Assembly (NCBI GenBank): GCA_964644025.1
Contig: CAZXVW010000050.1
Location: 1 to 22,953 of the forward strand
Reading direction: 5' to 3'
Length of the DNA: 22,953 nucleotides
From: CAZXVW01 sp964644025
GTDB taxonomy: Bacteria; Acidobacteriota; Terriglobia; Bryobacterales; Bryobacteraceae
Below the pieces are notes generated by a model, which was not told the origin of the DNA, ran no database searches, and saw only the letters and a program-made list of their open reading frames with translations. The stretch's first letter is position 1. Each line of letters opens with the position of its first letter. Position numbers and translations under genes: made by a program. This document shows positions 1 through 7,675 of this stretch, one piece after another.

Positions 1-267
1 TTCGCCCAGGGATTCCCCGCTCATTCGCGTTTCCCATTCCACGCCGGCCGTCTTGTAGACCATCTTGCCGGCCTCGGCGTAGAGTTCCTGCCCGGGCTTG
101 AGGCGCACGCGGGCCACCTGGAGGTTGTCGCCGTGGATGGTGTAGTCGAGCGGCACGGACAAGGCGGCCGCCGGCGGTTCCGTGCCGGGCGCGACAGGCT
201 GGCCGCAACTGGAACAGAACCGGACGCCTTCGGTAAGCTGCGATCCGCAGTTGGTGCAAAATGGCAT
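1..267 (-). CDS. Zinc-ribbon + AIM24-type protein, N-terminal part (3' end beyond window)
   Basis: The gene reads leftward from an ATG at 267 and stays open for 89 codons to the window edge, so only its N-terminus is visible. It starts with a short zinc ribbon (CTNCG and CSSCG; Cys 4, 7, 18, 21) and an Ala/Pro-rich linker. From about residue 38 comes a stretch with YTIHGDNLQVARVRLKPG and YAEAGKMVY, which resembles the start of the AIM24/TIGR00266 family (short beta-rich proteins, about 240 aa, molecular role unclear in bacteria). A GGAG lies 12 nt upstream of the ATG. The gene is divergent from the large secreted protein at 321, with a 53-nt gap between them. The family call rests on motif resemblance; the missing 3' part would settle it. 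Confidence 0.8.
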   Translation of the reverse strand, partial: MPFCTNCGSQLTEGVRFCSSCGQPVAPGTEPPAAALSVPLDYTIHGDNLQVARVRLKPGQELYAEAGKMVYKTAGVEWETRMSGESLGE

Positions 268-320
268 AAGTCAATTGTCTCCAGACCGGTATCTTACAAT
301 CAATAGAGAAAGCCTCGCCC

Positions 321-3300
321 ATGCGGACACGCACTGCTCTGTTGCTGGCACTGTTGTTGACGGCAAATCCCGCCTGGGCACGGCAGCAGACCGTCGTCTG
401 CGGTTCGAGCGCGGACCGGTGGCGGGCGGAACTTCAGCTTCACCGGAAGGCCCGGAAGCTTCGAGAACGGCTTCCGACAGCCATGGGCTTGGCCGCGGCC
501 GGCGAACGGGCCTCAGCAAGAGCGGCTTCCCGCGACGCCGGCGACATCGTCGTGCTGGAGGACGCTGACGGGGTGGTCTCCCGGCGCAACGCGTTCGACC
601 TGGACCGCCGGACGGTGCGCTTCGAGCCGACCGCCGCAGGGGCGTCCCGCTACCGGTTCAGCGTGAGTGACGGCGGATACGACGACGCCGCGGCGGGCGC
701 CGGCACGGTGATTGAGGGGCTGGGGGACGACGACACGCGGCGGTTCAACCTTCCGTTTCCTTTTCCGTTCTTCGGGCAGACGTACCACGCCATCTTCGTG
801 AACTCGGACGGGAACCTGACCTTTGGCGCCGGGGACACGGAACTGGACCGCTCGCTGGGGCGAATGACAGCCGGGCCGCCCCGGATCGCCCCGCTATTCC
901 GCGACCTGGACCCGGGCCGCGCGCTGGACGGCGTGCGGGTGCTCGTGCAGCCGACACGATTCACGGTGAGCTGGGTGTCGGTGCCCGAGTACAGCAGCTT
1001 CGGCGCCGGGCCGTTGCAGACCTTCCAGGTGCGCCTGTTTGCGGACGGGCGCATCGAACTGGCCTACAACGGCATCACGACGAGCACGGCCGTGGTGGGG
1101 ATCGCCCCGGGAGGGCTCGCGGGTGCCACGGCGGTGGTCTCGTTTTCCGAAGGTAGCAACGAGGAATTCACGGCGGCGATCGTGGAGCGGTTCACGAGCC
1201 TTCGCGAGGTGGACATCGTGCTGGCGGCGCAGAAGTTTTACGAAACACACGACGACGCCTACGATTACCTGATCATCTACAACGATCTGGGCGTCGCCGC
1301 CGCGCCCGGGGCCATCGCCTATGAAGTCACGGTCCGGAATCACCGCTCCGGCTATGGCGACCGGCAGGTCGACGTTGGGGCGGAGTTCGGCTCGCCGAGC
1401 CGGCTGCAGGCCGTGTTGAACATGGGACCGCTCAGCCAGTACCCGGTGGATCCGGATGCCGCCGTGCCCGGACGAGCGGTGGCCGGCGACACGCCGCTGA
1501 CGATTCTCGCTCACGAAGCCGGGCACCTGTTCCTGGCCTACGCCAGCATCCGCGACCCAAACCGGCCGGAGGCCCGGCCGATGCTGGGCCGGCAAAGGGC
1601 GCACTGGAACTTTTCCTTCAATTCGGAGGCGTCGCTGCTGGAGGGCAACCGGATCTGCGACCGGGAGCGGACGCCCGATCAGTGCCCGCCGGCGCCGCCG
1701 TCCGGCCGCTTCGTTACGACCGCGACGGTGGAGGGCTACTCGCCCTTGGACCAGTACCTGATGGGATTCCGTCCGTGGTGGGAGGTGCCGGACACCTTCC
1801 TGGTGGAGAACTCAACGGCCGGCGATCCCAGCCGGCAGCCCCAGGCGGGCGTCGCTTTCGACGGGCAGCGGCGCGACATACGCATCGAGGAGATCATCGA
1901 TGCCGAGGGCCGGCGAACGCCGGATTACCGGGTTTCCCAGCGGCGCTTCCGGTTCGCCTTCCTATTGATTGTGGCCGCCGGGAGTGAACCCTCGGCAGCC
2001 GCGCTGGAGCAGATTGACCGGTACCGGCGCGAGTTTGAGGAGTTTTATCACCAGGCTTCGGGCGGGCGCGCGTGGGCGGAGACCCGGCTGGAGCGCGCCC
2101 TGCACCTGTCGGCATTTCCGGCGGCGGGCCTGCTGCTGGGCAGCGCGGGCAGGGCCACGATCTCGATTGAGCATCCGGCAGCGGGCCGGCTTGATGTGCT
2201 GCTGAGCAGCCGTGAGGGCGCGGTGCAGATCCCGGCCGGCGTCACGATTCCGGCCGGTGAAACTACGGCCTCGGTGCCGATGACCGGGGTGCGGGCGGGT
2301 GTGGACGAAATCACGGCGGAAATCCCCGGCAGCCTCTACCAGCGCGCCACCGCCAAGATCGAGGTGCTGGCCTCAGCTTCGGCGTTGCGCCTGGTGGCAG
2401 TCAGTGGCGATAAGCAAGTTGCCGTTGCGGGGCAGCCGCTGCCCGAGCCGGTGGTGGTGCGGGCAACCGACGTCAACGAACTTCCCTTCCCCGGGCTCCG
2501 TCTGTCGGCCCGGGCCAGCGGTTCCGGGACCGTGGTCCCGGGCGAGGCGACTACGGATGCATCGGGACAGGCGAGCTTCACGTGGACGCCAGGACCGGGC
2601 CCGGTCAACGAACTCATGGTAACGGTGGCCGGGATGGCGGACGGTCCAACGCTCACGGTTTCCACCACCGGAGCGCCGGTTTTCGCAGCCGGAGGAGTGG
2701 TGAATGCCGCCTCCTTCGCGGCGCCGGTTTGCCCGGGAGCGCTGGCGACGCTGTTCGGGGTGAACCTGGCGGCCGGCGCGACGGCCGTCGCTGATCTCCC
2801 GCCGCCCACCGAACTGGCCGGCGTGCGGGTGCTGGTGAACGGCAACCTGGCGCAACTTCTGTACGTGAGCGACCGCCAGATCAACTTCGTCGTGCCGCCA
2901 TCGGTCGCGCCCGGCACAGCCAGCCTGGTGGTTTCGACTCCCCTTGGCATGACACCCGTGGTCCCGATTCCCCTGGCCGAAGTTTCGCCGGGCGTATTCG
3001 TGCTGCCCCAGACAGGCCTGGGAGCAGTTGTCGTAGCAGGCACCGGGAAAACCACCGCGGAAAGACCGGCGGCGGCGGGAGAGTTTCTGGAAATCTACTG
3101 CACCGGACTGGGACCGGTGCAACCGCTGGCGGCCAATCCCGAACTCAGCGAAACGGTGCTCAAGCCGCGGGTTTCGATTGCCGGCACCCCGGCGCAGATC
3201 CAGTTCAGCGGCCTGGCGCCGGGTTGGTTCGGACTGTACCAGGTAAATGTCCGCGTGCCGGCCGGGCTGCCCTCCGGCAGGCAAGAACTGTCGCTGTCAA

Positions 3301-3344
3301 TCGGGGAGAGGGAGGCCAACGAAGTGTTGATCGAGGTGAGGTAG
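321..3344 (+). CDS. Secreted multidomain protein: nidogen-like region, HExxH metallopeptidase-like core, Ig-like repeats, C-terminal TIGR03437 domain
   Basis: A 1007-aa protein with a clear Sec signal peptide (MRTRTALLLALLLTANPAWA, cleavage near residue 21). Around residues 140-290, 'FPFPFFG...VNSDGNLTF' and 'PRIAPLFRDLDP' resemble a nidogen-type extracellular domain. Residues 398-402 are HEAGH, a zinc-metallopeptidase HExxH motif, followed by 'SEASLLEGN' and 'YSPLDQYLMGF', which I associate with uncharacterised bacterial metallopeptidases; the third zinc ligand is not obvious. Residues about 594-685 look like a beta-sandwich and 685-785 like a bacterial Ig-like domain (Big_1 type). Residues about 793-1007 match TIGR03437 ('VNAASF', 'GLGPVQ'), a domain abundant in Solibacter relatives. 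It probably acts outside the cell or on the surface. Peptidase activity is inferred from one motif only. The upstream GAGAAAG is a weak ribosome site. The gene appears monocistronic, with a hairpin just after its stop. Confidence 0.85.
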   Translation: MRTRTALLLALLLTANPAWARQQTVVCGSSADRWRAELQLHRKARKLRERLPTAMGLAAAGERASARAASRDAGDIVVLEDADGVVSRRNAFDLDRRTVRFEPTAAGASRYRFSVSDGGYDDAAAGAGTVIEGLGDDDTRRFNLPFPFPFFGQTYHAIFVNSDGNLTFGAGDTELDRSLGRMTAGPPRIAPLFRDLDPGRALDGVRVLVQPTRFTVSWVSVPEYSSFGAGPLQTFQVRLFADGRIELAYNGITTSTAVVGIAPGGLAGATAVVSFSEGSNEEFTAAIVERFTSLREVDIVLAAQKFYETHDDAYDYLIIYNDLGVAAAPGAIAYEVTVRNHRSGYGDRQVDVGAEFGSPSRLQAVLNMGPLSQYPVDPDAAVPGRAVAGDTPLTILAHEAGHLFLAYASIRDPNRPEARPMLGRQRAHWNFSFNSEASLLEGNRICDRERTPDQCPPAPPSGRFVTTATVEGYSPLDQYLMGFRPWWEVPDTFLVENSTAGDPSRQPQAGVAFDGQRRDIRIEEIIDAEGRRTPDYRVSQRRFRFAFLLIVAAGSEPSAAALEQIDRYRREFEEFYHQASGGRAWAETRLERALHLSAFPAAGLLLGSAGRATISIEHPAAGRLDVLLSSREGAVQIPAGVTIPAGETTASVPMTGVRAGVDEITAEIPGSLYQRATAKIEVLASASALRLVAVSGDKQVAVAGQPLPEPVVVRATDVNELPFPGLRLSARASGSGTVVPGEATTDASGQASFTWTPGPGPVNELMVTVAGMADGPTLTVSTTGAPVFAAGGVVNAASFAAPVCPGALATLFGVNLAAGATAVADLPPPTELAGVRVLVNGNLAQLLYVSDRQINFVVPPSVAPGTASLVVSTPLGMTPVVPIPLAEVSPGVFVLPQTGLGAVVVAGTGKTTAERPAAAGEFLEIYCTGLGPVQPLAANPELSETVLKPRVSIAGTPAQIQFSGLAPGWFGLYQVNVRVPAGLPSGRQELSLSIGEREANEVLIEVR

Positions 3345-3352
3345 CGGCAGCG

Positions 3353-3381
3353 GGTTGAGCCGGCCGCGCGTCCGGCCAACC
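3353..3381 (+). terminator. GC-rich hairpin after the secreted protein gene
   Basis: GGTTG-A-GCCGG (3353-3363) pairs with CCGGCCAACC (3372-3381): ten base pairs with one bulged A (3358) and an 8-nt loop. It begins 8 nt after the stop codon at 3342-3344 and precedes the yceD promoter. No T-run follows, so it would not be a classical intrinsic terminator; it could still act as a pause or 3'-end stabiliser. Confidence 0.45.
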
Positions 3382-3393
3382 GCGCCGCGCCGC

Positions 3394-3422
3394 CGGTGTG
3401 CACAGCTATGCCGCGCTATAAT
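3394..3422 (+). promoter_or_regulatory. Sigma70-type promoter for the yceD-rpmF-plsX operon
   Basis: A perfect -10 box TATAAT lies at 3417-3422, in the middle of otherwise GC-rich intergenic sequence. There is no good -35; the segment near 3394-3400 (cggtgtg) is at the right distance but matches poorly. A start about 7 nt after the -10 would give a leader of about 32 nt that holds the GGAGGT ribosome site at 3451-3456, just ahead of the yceD ATG at 3461. Confidence 0.55.
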
Positions 3423-3460
3423 AAGGGTTTGTCGCCTTCAGCAGGACAGTGGAGGTGTGT

Positions 3461-3991
3461 ATGCACCTGAGCGTGAGTCAGTTGGAACGGGAGAAGGTAC
3501 GCTTCGATATCACCTATCCCCCGGAGCGAATTGATCTTTCCGGTACGAAGTTTCGACAGGTGACCGGCTTGCGCGTCACTGGAATTGCCGAACTGGCCGG
3601 TGGAAGCGAGGAAATCCGTGTCCATGGCCATATTACGGGCGAACTGGAAGGCGAGTGCGACCGGTGTCTGGAGGTGGCGCTGCTGGCGGTCGACAGCGAT
3701 TTCGACCTGTACTACCGGCCCGCGGCAACGGCTTCGGTAGCGCCGGAGATGGAAATCGACGACGGCGAAAGCGAGATCGGTTATTACGAGGGCGACGGAG
3801 TCGAAATAGCCGACGTCGCGAGGGAGCAAGTGCTGCTGTGGCTTCCGATGCAATGGGTTTGCCAGGCCGACTGCAAGGGTATTTGCCCTATCTGCGGGCA
3901 GAACCGCAACCGGGTGCCCTGCAACTGCCAGCAGCAGGCGGTAGACGATCGCTGGTCGGTCCTTCGCCATTACCACCCGGAGGCGAAGTGA
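3461..3991 (+). CDS. yceD: YceD/DUF177 family protein (23S rRNA accumulation / ribosome assembly)
   Basis: A 176-aa protein of the DUF177/YceD family, whose E. coli and plant members are linked to 23S rRNA accumulation. The C-terminal signature is clear: C134-x3-C138-KGIC142-PIC145-G followed by N-rich sequence and CNC (154, 156). An earlier CDRC pair is at 66-69. The start chosen is ATG 3461 because GGAGGT sits at 3451-3456; an in-frame GTG at 3449 would overlap that ribosome site and is less likely. The gene is directly upstream of rpmF and plsX, the conserved neighbourhood for this family, which strengthens the call. Confidence 0.93.
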   Translation: MHLSVSQLEREKVRFDITYPPERIDLSGTKFRQVTGLRVTGIAELAGGSEEIRVHGHITGELEGECDRCLEVALLAVDSDFDLYYRPAATASVAPEMEIDDGESEIGYYEGDGVEIADVAREQVLLWLPMQWVCQADCKGICPICGQNRNRVPCNCQQQAVDDRWSVLRHYHPEAK

Positions 3992-4049
3992 GCCGCGCGG
4001 AGGCGGCCACGCCCCGGCAACAAATACAATTTCAGGTAAGGAACAGGAA

Positions 4050-4232
4050 ATGCCGAATCCAAAACGCAGACATTCGAAGAGAAGAACGAGCACGCGGCGG
4101 GCCCACGACGGGCTGAAGAAGCCGGCCCTGGCGACCTGCCCGGACACGGGCCTGCCCAAGATGCCCCACCGCGTCTCTCCGCACACCGGCAAATATAAGG
4201 GTCGCGAGGTGATCGAGGTACCGGAGACCTGA
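4050..4232 (+). CDS. rpmF: 50S ribosomal protein L32 (zinc ribbon largely lost)
   Basis: A 60-aa basic protein with the L32 N-terminus (MPNPKRRHSKRRTSTRRAHD) and the C-terminal 'YKGREVIEV'. In the usual zinc-binding form the middle reads CxxC...CxxC. Here it is TCPDTGLPKMPHRVSPHTGKY, so only the first Cys remains and the other three positions are Thr, Ser and Thr. It therefore appears to be a non-zinc (C-minus) L32. The ribosome site is AGGTAAGG at 4034-4041. The gene is 58 nt after yceD and 18 nt before plsX. A TACAAT at 4025-4030 could be a secondary -10 box, but has no matching -35. Confidence 0.95.
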   Translation: MPNPKRRHSKRRTSTRRAHDGLKKPALATCPDTGLPKMPHRVSPHTGKYKGREVIEVPET

Positions 4233-4250
4233 CGGTTCGGAGCCTGAGCG

Positions 4251-5279
4251 ATGGTGACCGTTGCTGTTGACGCCATGGGAGGGGACAACGCCCCGAGGAC
4301 CGAGGTCGACGGGGCTGTGGCCGCCGTGAAGTCTTACGACGTCAAAGTGATCCTGGTGGGCCGGGAGGAGATGCTCCGCGAGGAACTCGGGCGGACTGAT
4401 GGAGCCGCCCACCTGCCGATCGAAGTGGTCCACGCCAGCGAGCGCATTACTATGGAAGACAACGCGGCGAAGGCGCTGCGCACCAAGCGCGACAGCTCCA
4501 TCCGGGTGGCATCCCGCCTGGTCCGGGACGGCTTGGCCCAAGGCCTGGTTTCAGCCGGCAACACGGGCGCGGTGATGGCGACGGCGAAGATGGTCCAGGG
4601 GATGGTTCCCGGAGTGGACCGGCCGGCGCTGGCCTCGGCGCTGCCGACGATCAAGGGGACGCCGGTGGTGGTGATGGACGTGGGCGCCAACGTCGACTGC
4701 ACGCCGCGCATGCTGGTGCAGTTCGCCGTGATGGGCGAGATCTATTCCCGGGTGATCCTGCGCCGCGAGCGGCCGCGCGTGGGGATTCTCTCGATCGGGG
4801 AGGAAGAGCACAAGGGCAACGATCTGACCCGGAGCGCGACGCCGCTGCTGAAAGGCCTGCCCCTGAACTTCATCGGCAACGTCGAGGGCCGGGACGTCTA
4901 TTCCGGGACGGCGGACGTCATCGTCTGCGACGGGTTCGTGGGCAACGTGATGCTGAAGGCAAGCGAAGGGCTGGCGGATGCGATTCGCCACATGCTGCGC
5001 CACGCGCTGAGCGCGTCGCTGACGCGAAAGGCCGGCTACCTGCTGGCCCGCCGCGCCTTCGCGGAGTTCAAGAAACAACTTGACTATTCCGAGGCCGGGG
5101 GGGCTCCTCTGTTGGGCGTGAAAGGCGTGTGCATTATTTGCCACGGTTCCTCGAACGCCAACGCCGTGAAGAACGCCATCCGGGTGGCGGCGGAGTTCGC
5201 CGCCGGCCAGGTGAACCTTCAGATTGAAGAGGAGTTGCGCCGCTGGTCCGCGCTGCAACTGGCGGCCAAGGTCAACTGA
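4251..5279 (+). CDS. plsX: Phosphate acyltransferase PlsX
   Basis: A 342-aa protein of the usual PlsX length. It converts acyl-ACP and phosphate to acyl-phosphate, the donor used by PlsY in the first step of phospholipid synthesis; the enzyme works at the inner face of the membrane. Visible family marks are VDAMGGDNAP near the N-terminus, SAGNTGAVMA near residue 101, VVMDVGANVDC near 143, GNVEGRDV and VCDGFVGNV in the second half. The start is ATG 4251 with GGAG at 4239-4242. It follows rpmF by 18 nt, as in many bacteria. The usual fabH/fabD do not follow; a dsbD-type gene begins after a single nucleotide. Confidence 0.97.
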   Translation: MVTVAVDAMGGDNAPRTEVDGAVAAVKSYDVKVILVGREEMLREELGRTDGAAHLPIEVVHASERITMEDNAAKALRTKRDSSIRVASRLVRDGLAQGLVSAGNTGAVMATAKMVQGMVPGVDRPALASALPTIKGTPVVVMDVGANVDCTPRMLVQFAVMGEIYSRVILRRERPRVGILSIGEEEHKGNDLTRSATPLLKGLPLNFIGNVEGRDVYSGTADVIVCDGFVGNVMLKASEGLADAIRHMLRHALSASLTRKAGYLLARRAFAEFKKQLDYSEAGGAPLLGVKGVCIICHGSSNANAVKNAIRVAAEFAAGQVNLQIEEELRRWSALQLAAKVN

Positions 5280-5280
5280 A

Positions 5281-7212
5281 GTGCAAATCCGGCAACGTCT
5301 CGCCATGGCGGCGCTCCTGCTGGCCGGCGTGGCGGCTCCGGCACAACGGCTGGATCCAGCGAAATGGAAGCTCACAGTCCAAGAGCCGGCGGTCCCTCCG
5401 GGCGCCACGGTTCATGCTCGCCTGCACGTGAAACTGGAACCCGGCTGGCACCTGTATTCCCCGACTACGCCCGCCGGCGGGCCCATCCCGACGACCATCG
5501 AAGTCGCTGAGAATCCAGCCATCGAAAGCTACGAATTGTACCAGCGCCCCCCGGTAAGGCGCTTTGATCCGAATTTCCAGATTGAAACGGAGACCTACGA
5601 GGAGGAAACCGACTTCCTGCTGGCAGTGAAGTTGGCCGAGGAGGCGAGCGCCGGGCGCGTCGAGTTGACCGCCAGGGTACGTTACCAGCTCTGCGATGAC
5701 AAACAGTGCCTGCCGCCAAAGCGGAAGACGGCGTCGGCCATGCTGCGGATCGATCCCGCGGCGCGGGTTCCGCCGGGCGCCGTGCCGGCGGGATTCATAG
5801 CCGCGCGCCCGGGCGCCGGCGCAGAAGCGGAACCGGCCGGGGCAGCCGCCAGTGGTTCCCCGGGCGTGCCAGAAGCCGGCGGCGGGGGCGGCCGGCAAGG
5901 CCTGACGGCCTTCCTGCTGGTGGCGTTCGGTTTTGGCCTGGCCGGCATCTTCACGCCTTGCGTGTTTCCGATGATTCCCATCACGATGTCGTACTTCCTG
6001 AAGAAGGAAGCCGGCGGGCGGCGGGAGAGCATAGTGCAGGCAGTGGTCTTCTGTGGCGGGATCATCGTGCTGTTTTCCACGCTCGGGCTGATCACGACGG
6101 CGATTCTCGGGCCGTTCGGGGTGGTGCGGCTCGGGTCGAATCCGTGGGTGAACGGTTTTATCGCGCTGGTTTTCCTGCTGTTCGGACTGAGTCTGCTGGG
6201 CGCGTTTGAGATTGCGGTGCCATCCGGCGTGCTGACCCGGCTGAACGCGGCCTCGGGCCGGGGCGGTTATCTCGGCACGCTGCTGATGGGGCTGACGTTC
6301 TCGCTGGCGGCCTTCGCCTGCGTGGGACCCTTCGTCGGAACGCTGCTGGCGGCCTCCATCCAGGGCGGCGCATTGCGGCCGCTGTTCGGCATGCTGGCAT
6401 TTGCCACCGGACTGGCGGCGCCGTTCTTCTTCCTGGCGCTGTTTCCGGCTTACCTGCAGCGCATGCCGAAGGCCGGGAACTGGATGGTGCGGGTCAAGAT
6501 CGTGCTGGGCTTCGTGATCCTGGCCGCGATGCTGAAATACTTCAGCAACGTGGACCAGGTGCTGGGATGGGGGCTGCTGAGTCGCGACCGGTTCCTGGCG
6601 GCGTGGGTCGTGCTGTTTGCGGCGGCCGGGCTCTACTTGCTGGGCTTTCTGCACCTGGAGGGTGTGGAACCAGACCAGAAGGTGGGAGTGGCGAGGCTGC
6701 TCACCGGGCTGGTGTTCCTGGTTTTCGCCGCGAGCCTGATTCCCGGCATGTTCGGCGCCCGACTGGGCGAGCTGGACGCTTATGTGCCGGCACCCGAGCC
6801 GGGCCGGAGCCTGATTTCGGCCGGGCAGGGCCAAGAGCTGAACTGGATGAAGAACCAATACCGGGAGGCGCTGGCGGCGGCGCGGGCGGAAGGGAAGCTG
6901 GTGCTGGTCAATTTCACCGGCTACGCCTGCACGAACTGCCATTGGATGAAAGCCAACATGTTCCCCCGGCCGGAAATCGCGAGCGCGTTGAGCCGGTTCA
7001 TCCGGGTGGAGCTTTACACCGACGGCACCGATGAAGCCTCAGCCCAAAACCAGACGCTGCAGGAAGAGAAGTTCGCCACCGTCGCCATTCCTTACTACGC
7101 GATTCTGGACCCGGAGGAAAACATCATCGCGACCTTCGCGGGGCTGACCAGGGACCCGGAAGAATTCCTCGCGTTCTTGCGCACCCCCGCGGCCGGCTCC
7201 CCGGTCCCGTGA
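5281..7212 (+). CDS. dsbD: Thiol:disulfide interchange protein DsbD
   Basis: A 643-aa membrane protein that passes electrons from cytoplasmic thioredoxin to periplasmic thiol proteins. All three DsbD modules are visible: (a) a signal peptide and periplasmic N-terminal domain with the pair C138-DDKQ-C143; (b) a hydrophobic core from about residue 215 with TPCVFPM (C227) and FACVGPF (C347), the two membrane cysteines, in a CcdA-like fold; (c) a C-terminal thioredoxin domain with C550-TN-C553. A Gly/Ala/Pro-rich linker (about 160-210) joins the first two. The start chosen is GTG 5281, one nt after the plsX stop, with AAGG at 5269-5272; ATG 5305 lacks a ribosome site and would shorten the signal peptide. 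It is translationally coupled to plsX. The redox partners are not in the window. Confidence 0.93.
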   Translation: MQIRQRLAMAALLLAGVAAPAQRLDPAKWKLTVQEPAVPPGATVHARLHVKLEPGWHLYSPTTPAGGPIPTTIEVAENPAIESYELYQRPPVRRFDPNFQIETETYEEETDFLLAVKLAEEASAGRVELTARVRYQLCDDKQCLPPKRKTASAMLRIDPAARVPPGAVPAGFIAARPGAGAEAEPAGAAASGSPGVPEAGGGGGRQGLTAFLLVAFGFGLAGIFTPCVFPMIPITMSYFLKKEAGGRRESIVQAVVFCGGIIVLFSTLGLITTAILGPFGVVRLGSNPWVNGFIALVFLLFGLSLLGAFEIAVPSGVLTRLNAASGRGGYLGTLLMGLTFSLAAFACVGPFVGTLLAASIQGGALRPLFGMLAFATGLAAPFFFLALFPAYLQRMPKAGNWMVRVKIVLGFVILAAMLKYFSNVDQVLGWGLLSRDRFLAAWVVLFAAAGLYLLGFLHLEGVEPDQKVGVARLLTGLVFLVFAASLIPGMFGARLGELDAYVPAPEPGRSLISAGQGQELNWMKNQYREALAAARAEGKLVLVNFTGYACTNCHWMKANMFPRPEIASALSRFIRVELYTDGTDEASAQNQTLQEEKFATVAIPYYAILDPEENIIATFAGLTRDPEEFLAFLRTPAAGSPVP

Positions 7213-7232
7213 GCCAGCGGCCGCCGGCTCAC
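7209..7232. terminator. Convergent-junction hairpin containing both stop codons (dsbD/fliJ)
   Basis: GTGAGCC (7209-7215) and GGCTCAC (7226-7232) form a perfect 7-bp inverted repeat with a 10-nt loop that itself holds GCGGCCGC. The dsbD stop (TGA, 7210-7212) is in one arm and the fliJ stop (7229-7231 on the minus strand) in the other. There is no T-run on either side. It may be a compact bidirectional 3'-end element. Confidence 0.5.
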
Positions 7233-7675
7233 CGCTGCGTGTACCGCGCCAGGTATAGTTCTGAAGCCAGGTTTTCCGTCTGGCGCGCGTAGTCCCGGAG
7301 CCACTCCTGCCGTGCCCGCTCCTTCAGCCGCTCGAGCAAGCGATGCTGGCGCCTGGCTTCCACCAGCCGTTCCCGCTGGCTGGCAATCCTTTGCCGGAGT
7401 TCAGCGGCTTGCGAGGCAAAGCGCGCCTGCTGGCGTTTGGCATAAAGCCGAAACTCGTCCAGGCGGGCCAGTTGCCGCGCCTCGATTGGCCGCTGCGCGG
7501 CGGCCGCTAACTGGAACTCCCGTTCGGCGGCGCGAAGCCGGTCCTGGAGTTCGGCCGCGGCCTGCTCGAGGCGGCTGAGTTCATCAAGCAGCTTCCGCAG
7601 CCGGGCCTGTTCCACTTCGAGCTGGCTCTGGCGCCAGGCGCGGACCTGCTCGAGCGGGAACCGGAAACGCTTCAT
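7229..7675 (-). CDS. fliJ: Flagellar export protein FliJ
   Basis: A 148-aa, highly charged, almost entirely helical protein starting MKRFRFPLEQVRAWRQ, which fits the FliJ N-terminal pattern (short basic start, then 'F.L..vL..r'). Heptad-like repeats with many Arg, Gln, Leu and Glu residues predict a long coiled coil. FliJ is the stalk-like partner of the FliI ATPase ring and helps deliver substrates to the export gate. Sequence conservation in this family is low, so position is important: it is the last gene of the operon and its ATG overlaps the fliI stop by 4 nt. Confidence 0.88.
   Translation of the reverse strand: MKRFRFPLEQVRAWRQSQLEVEQARLRKLLDELSRLEQAAAELQDRLRAAEREFQLAAAAQRPIEARQLARLDEFRLYAKRQQARFASQAAELRQRIASQRERLVEARRQHRLLERLKERARQEWLRDYARQTENLASELYLARYTQR

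Noticed and set aside
5272..6942. 556-codon open frame on the minus strand opposite dsbD
   Set aside because: Low-complexity Gln/Arg/His-rich translation, no ribosome site or domain, and fully covered by dsbD on the other strand.
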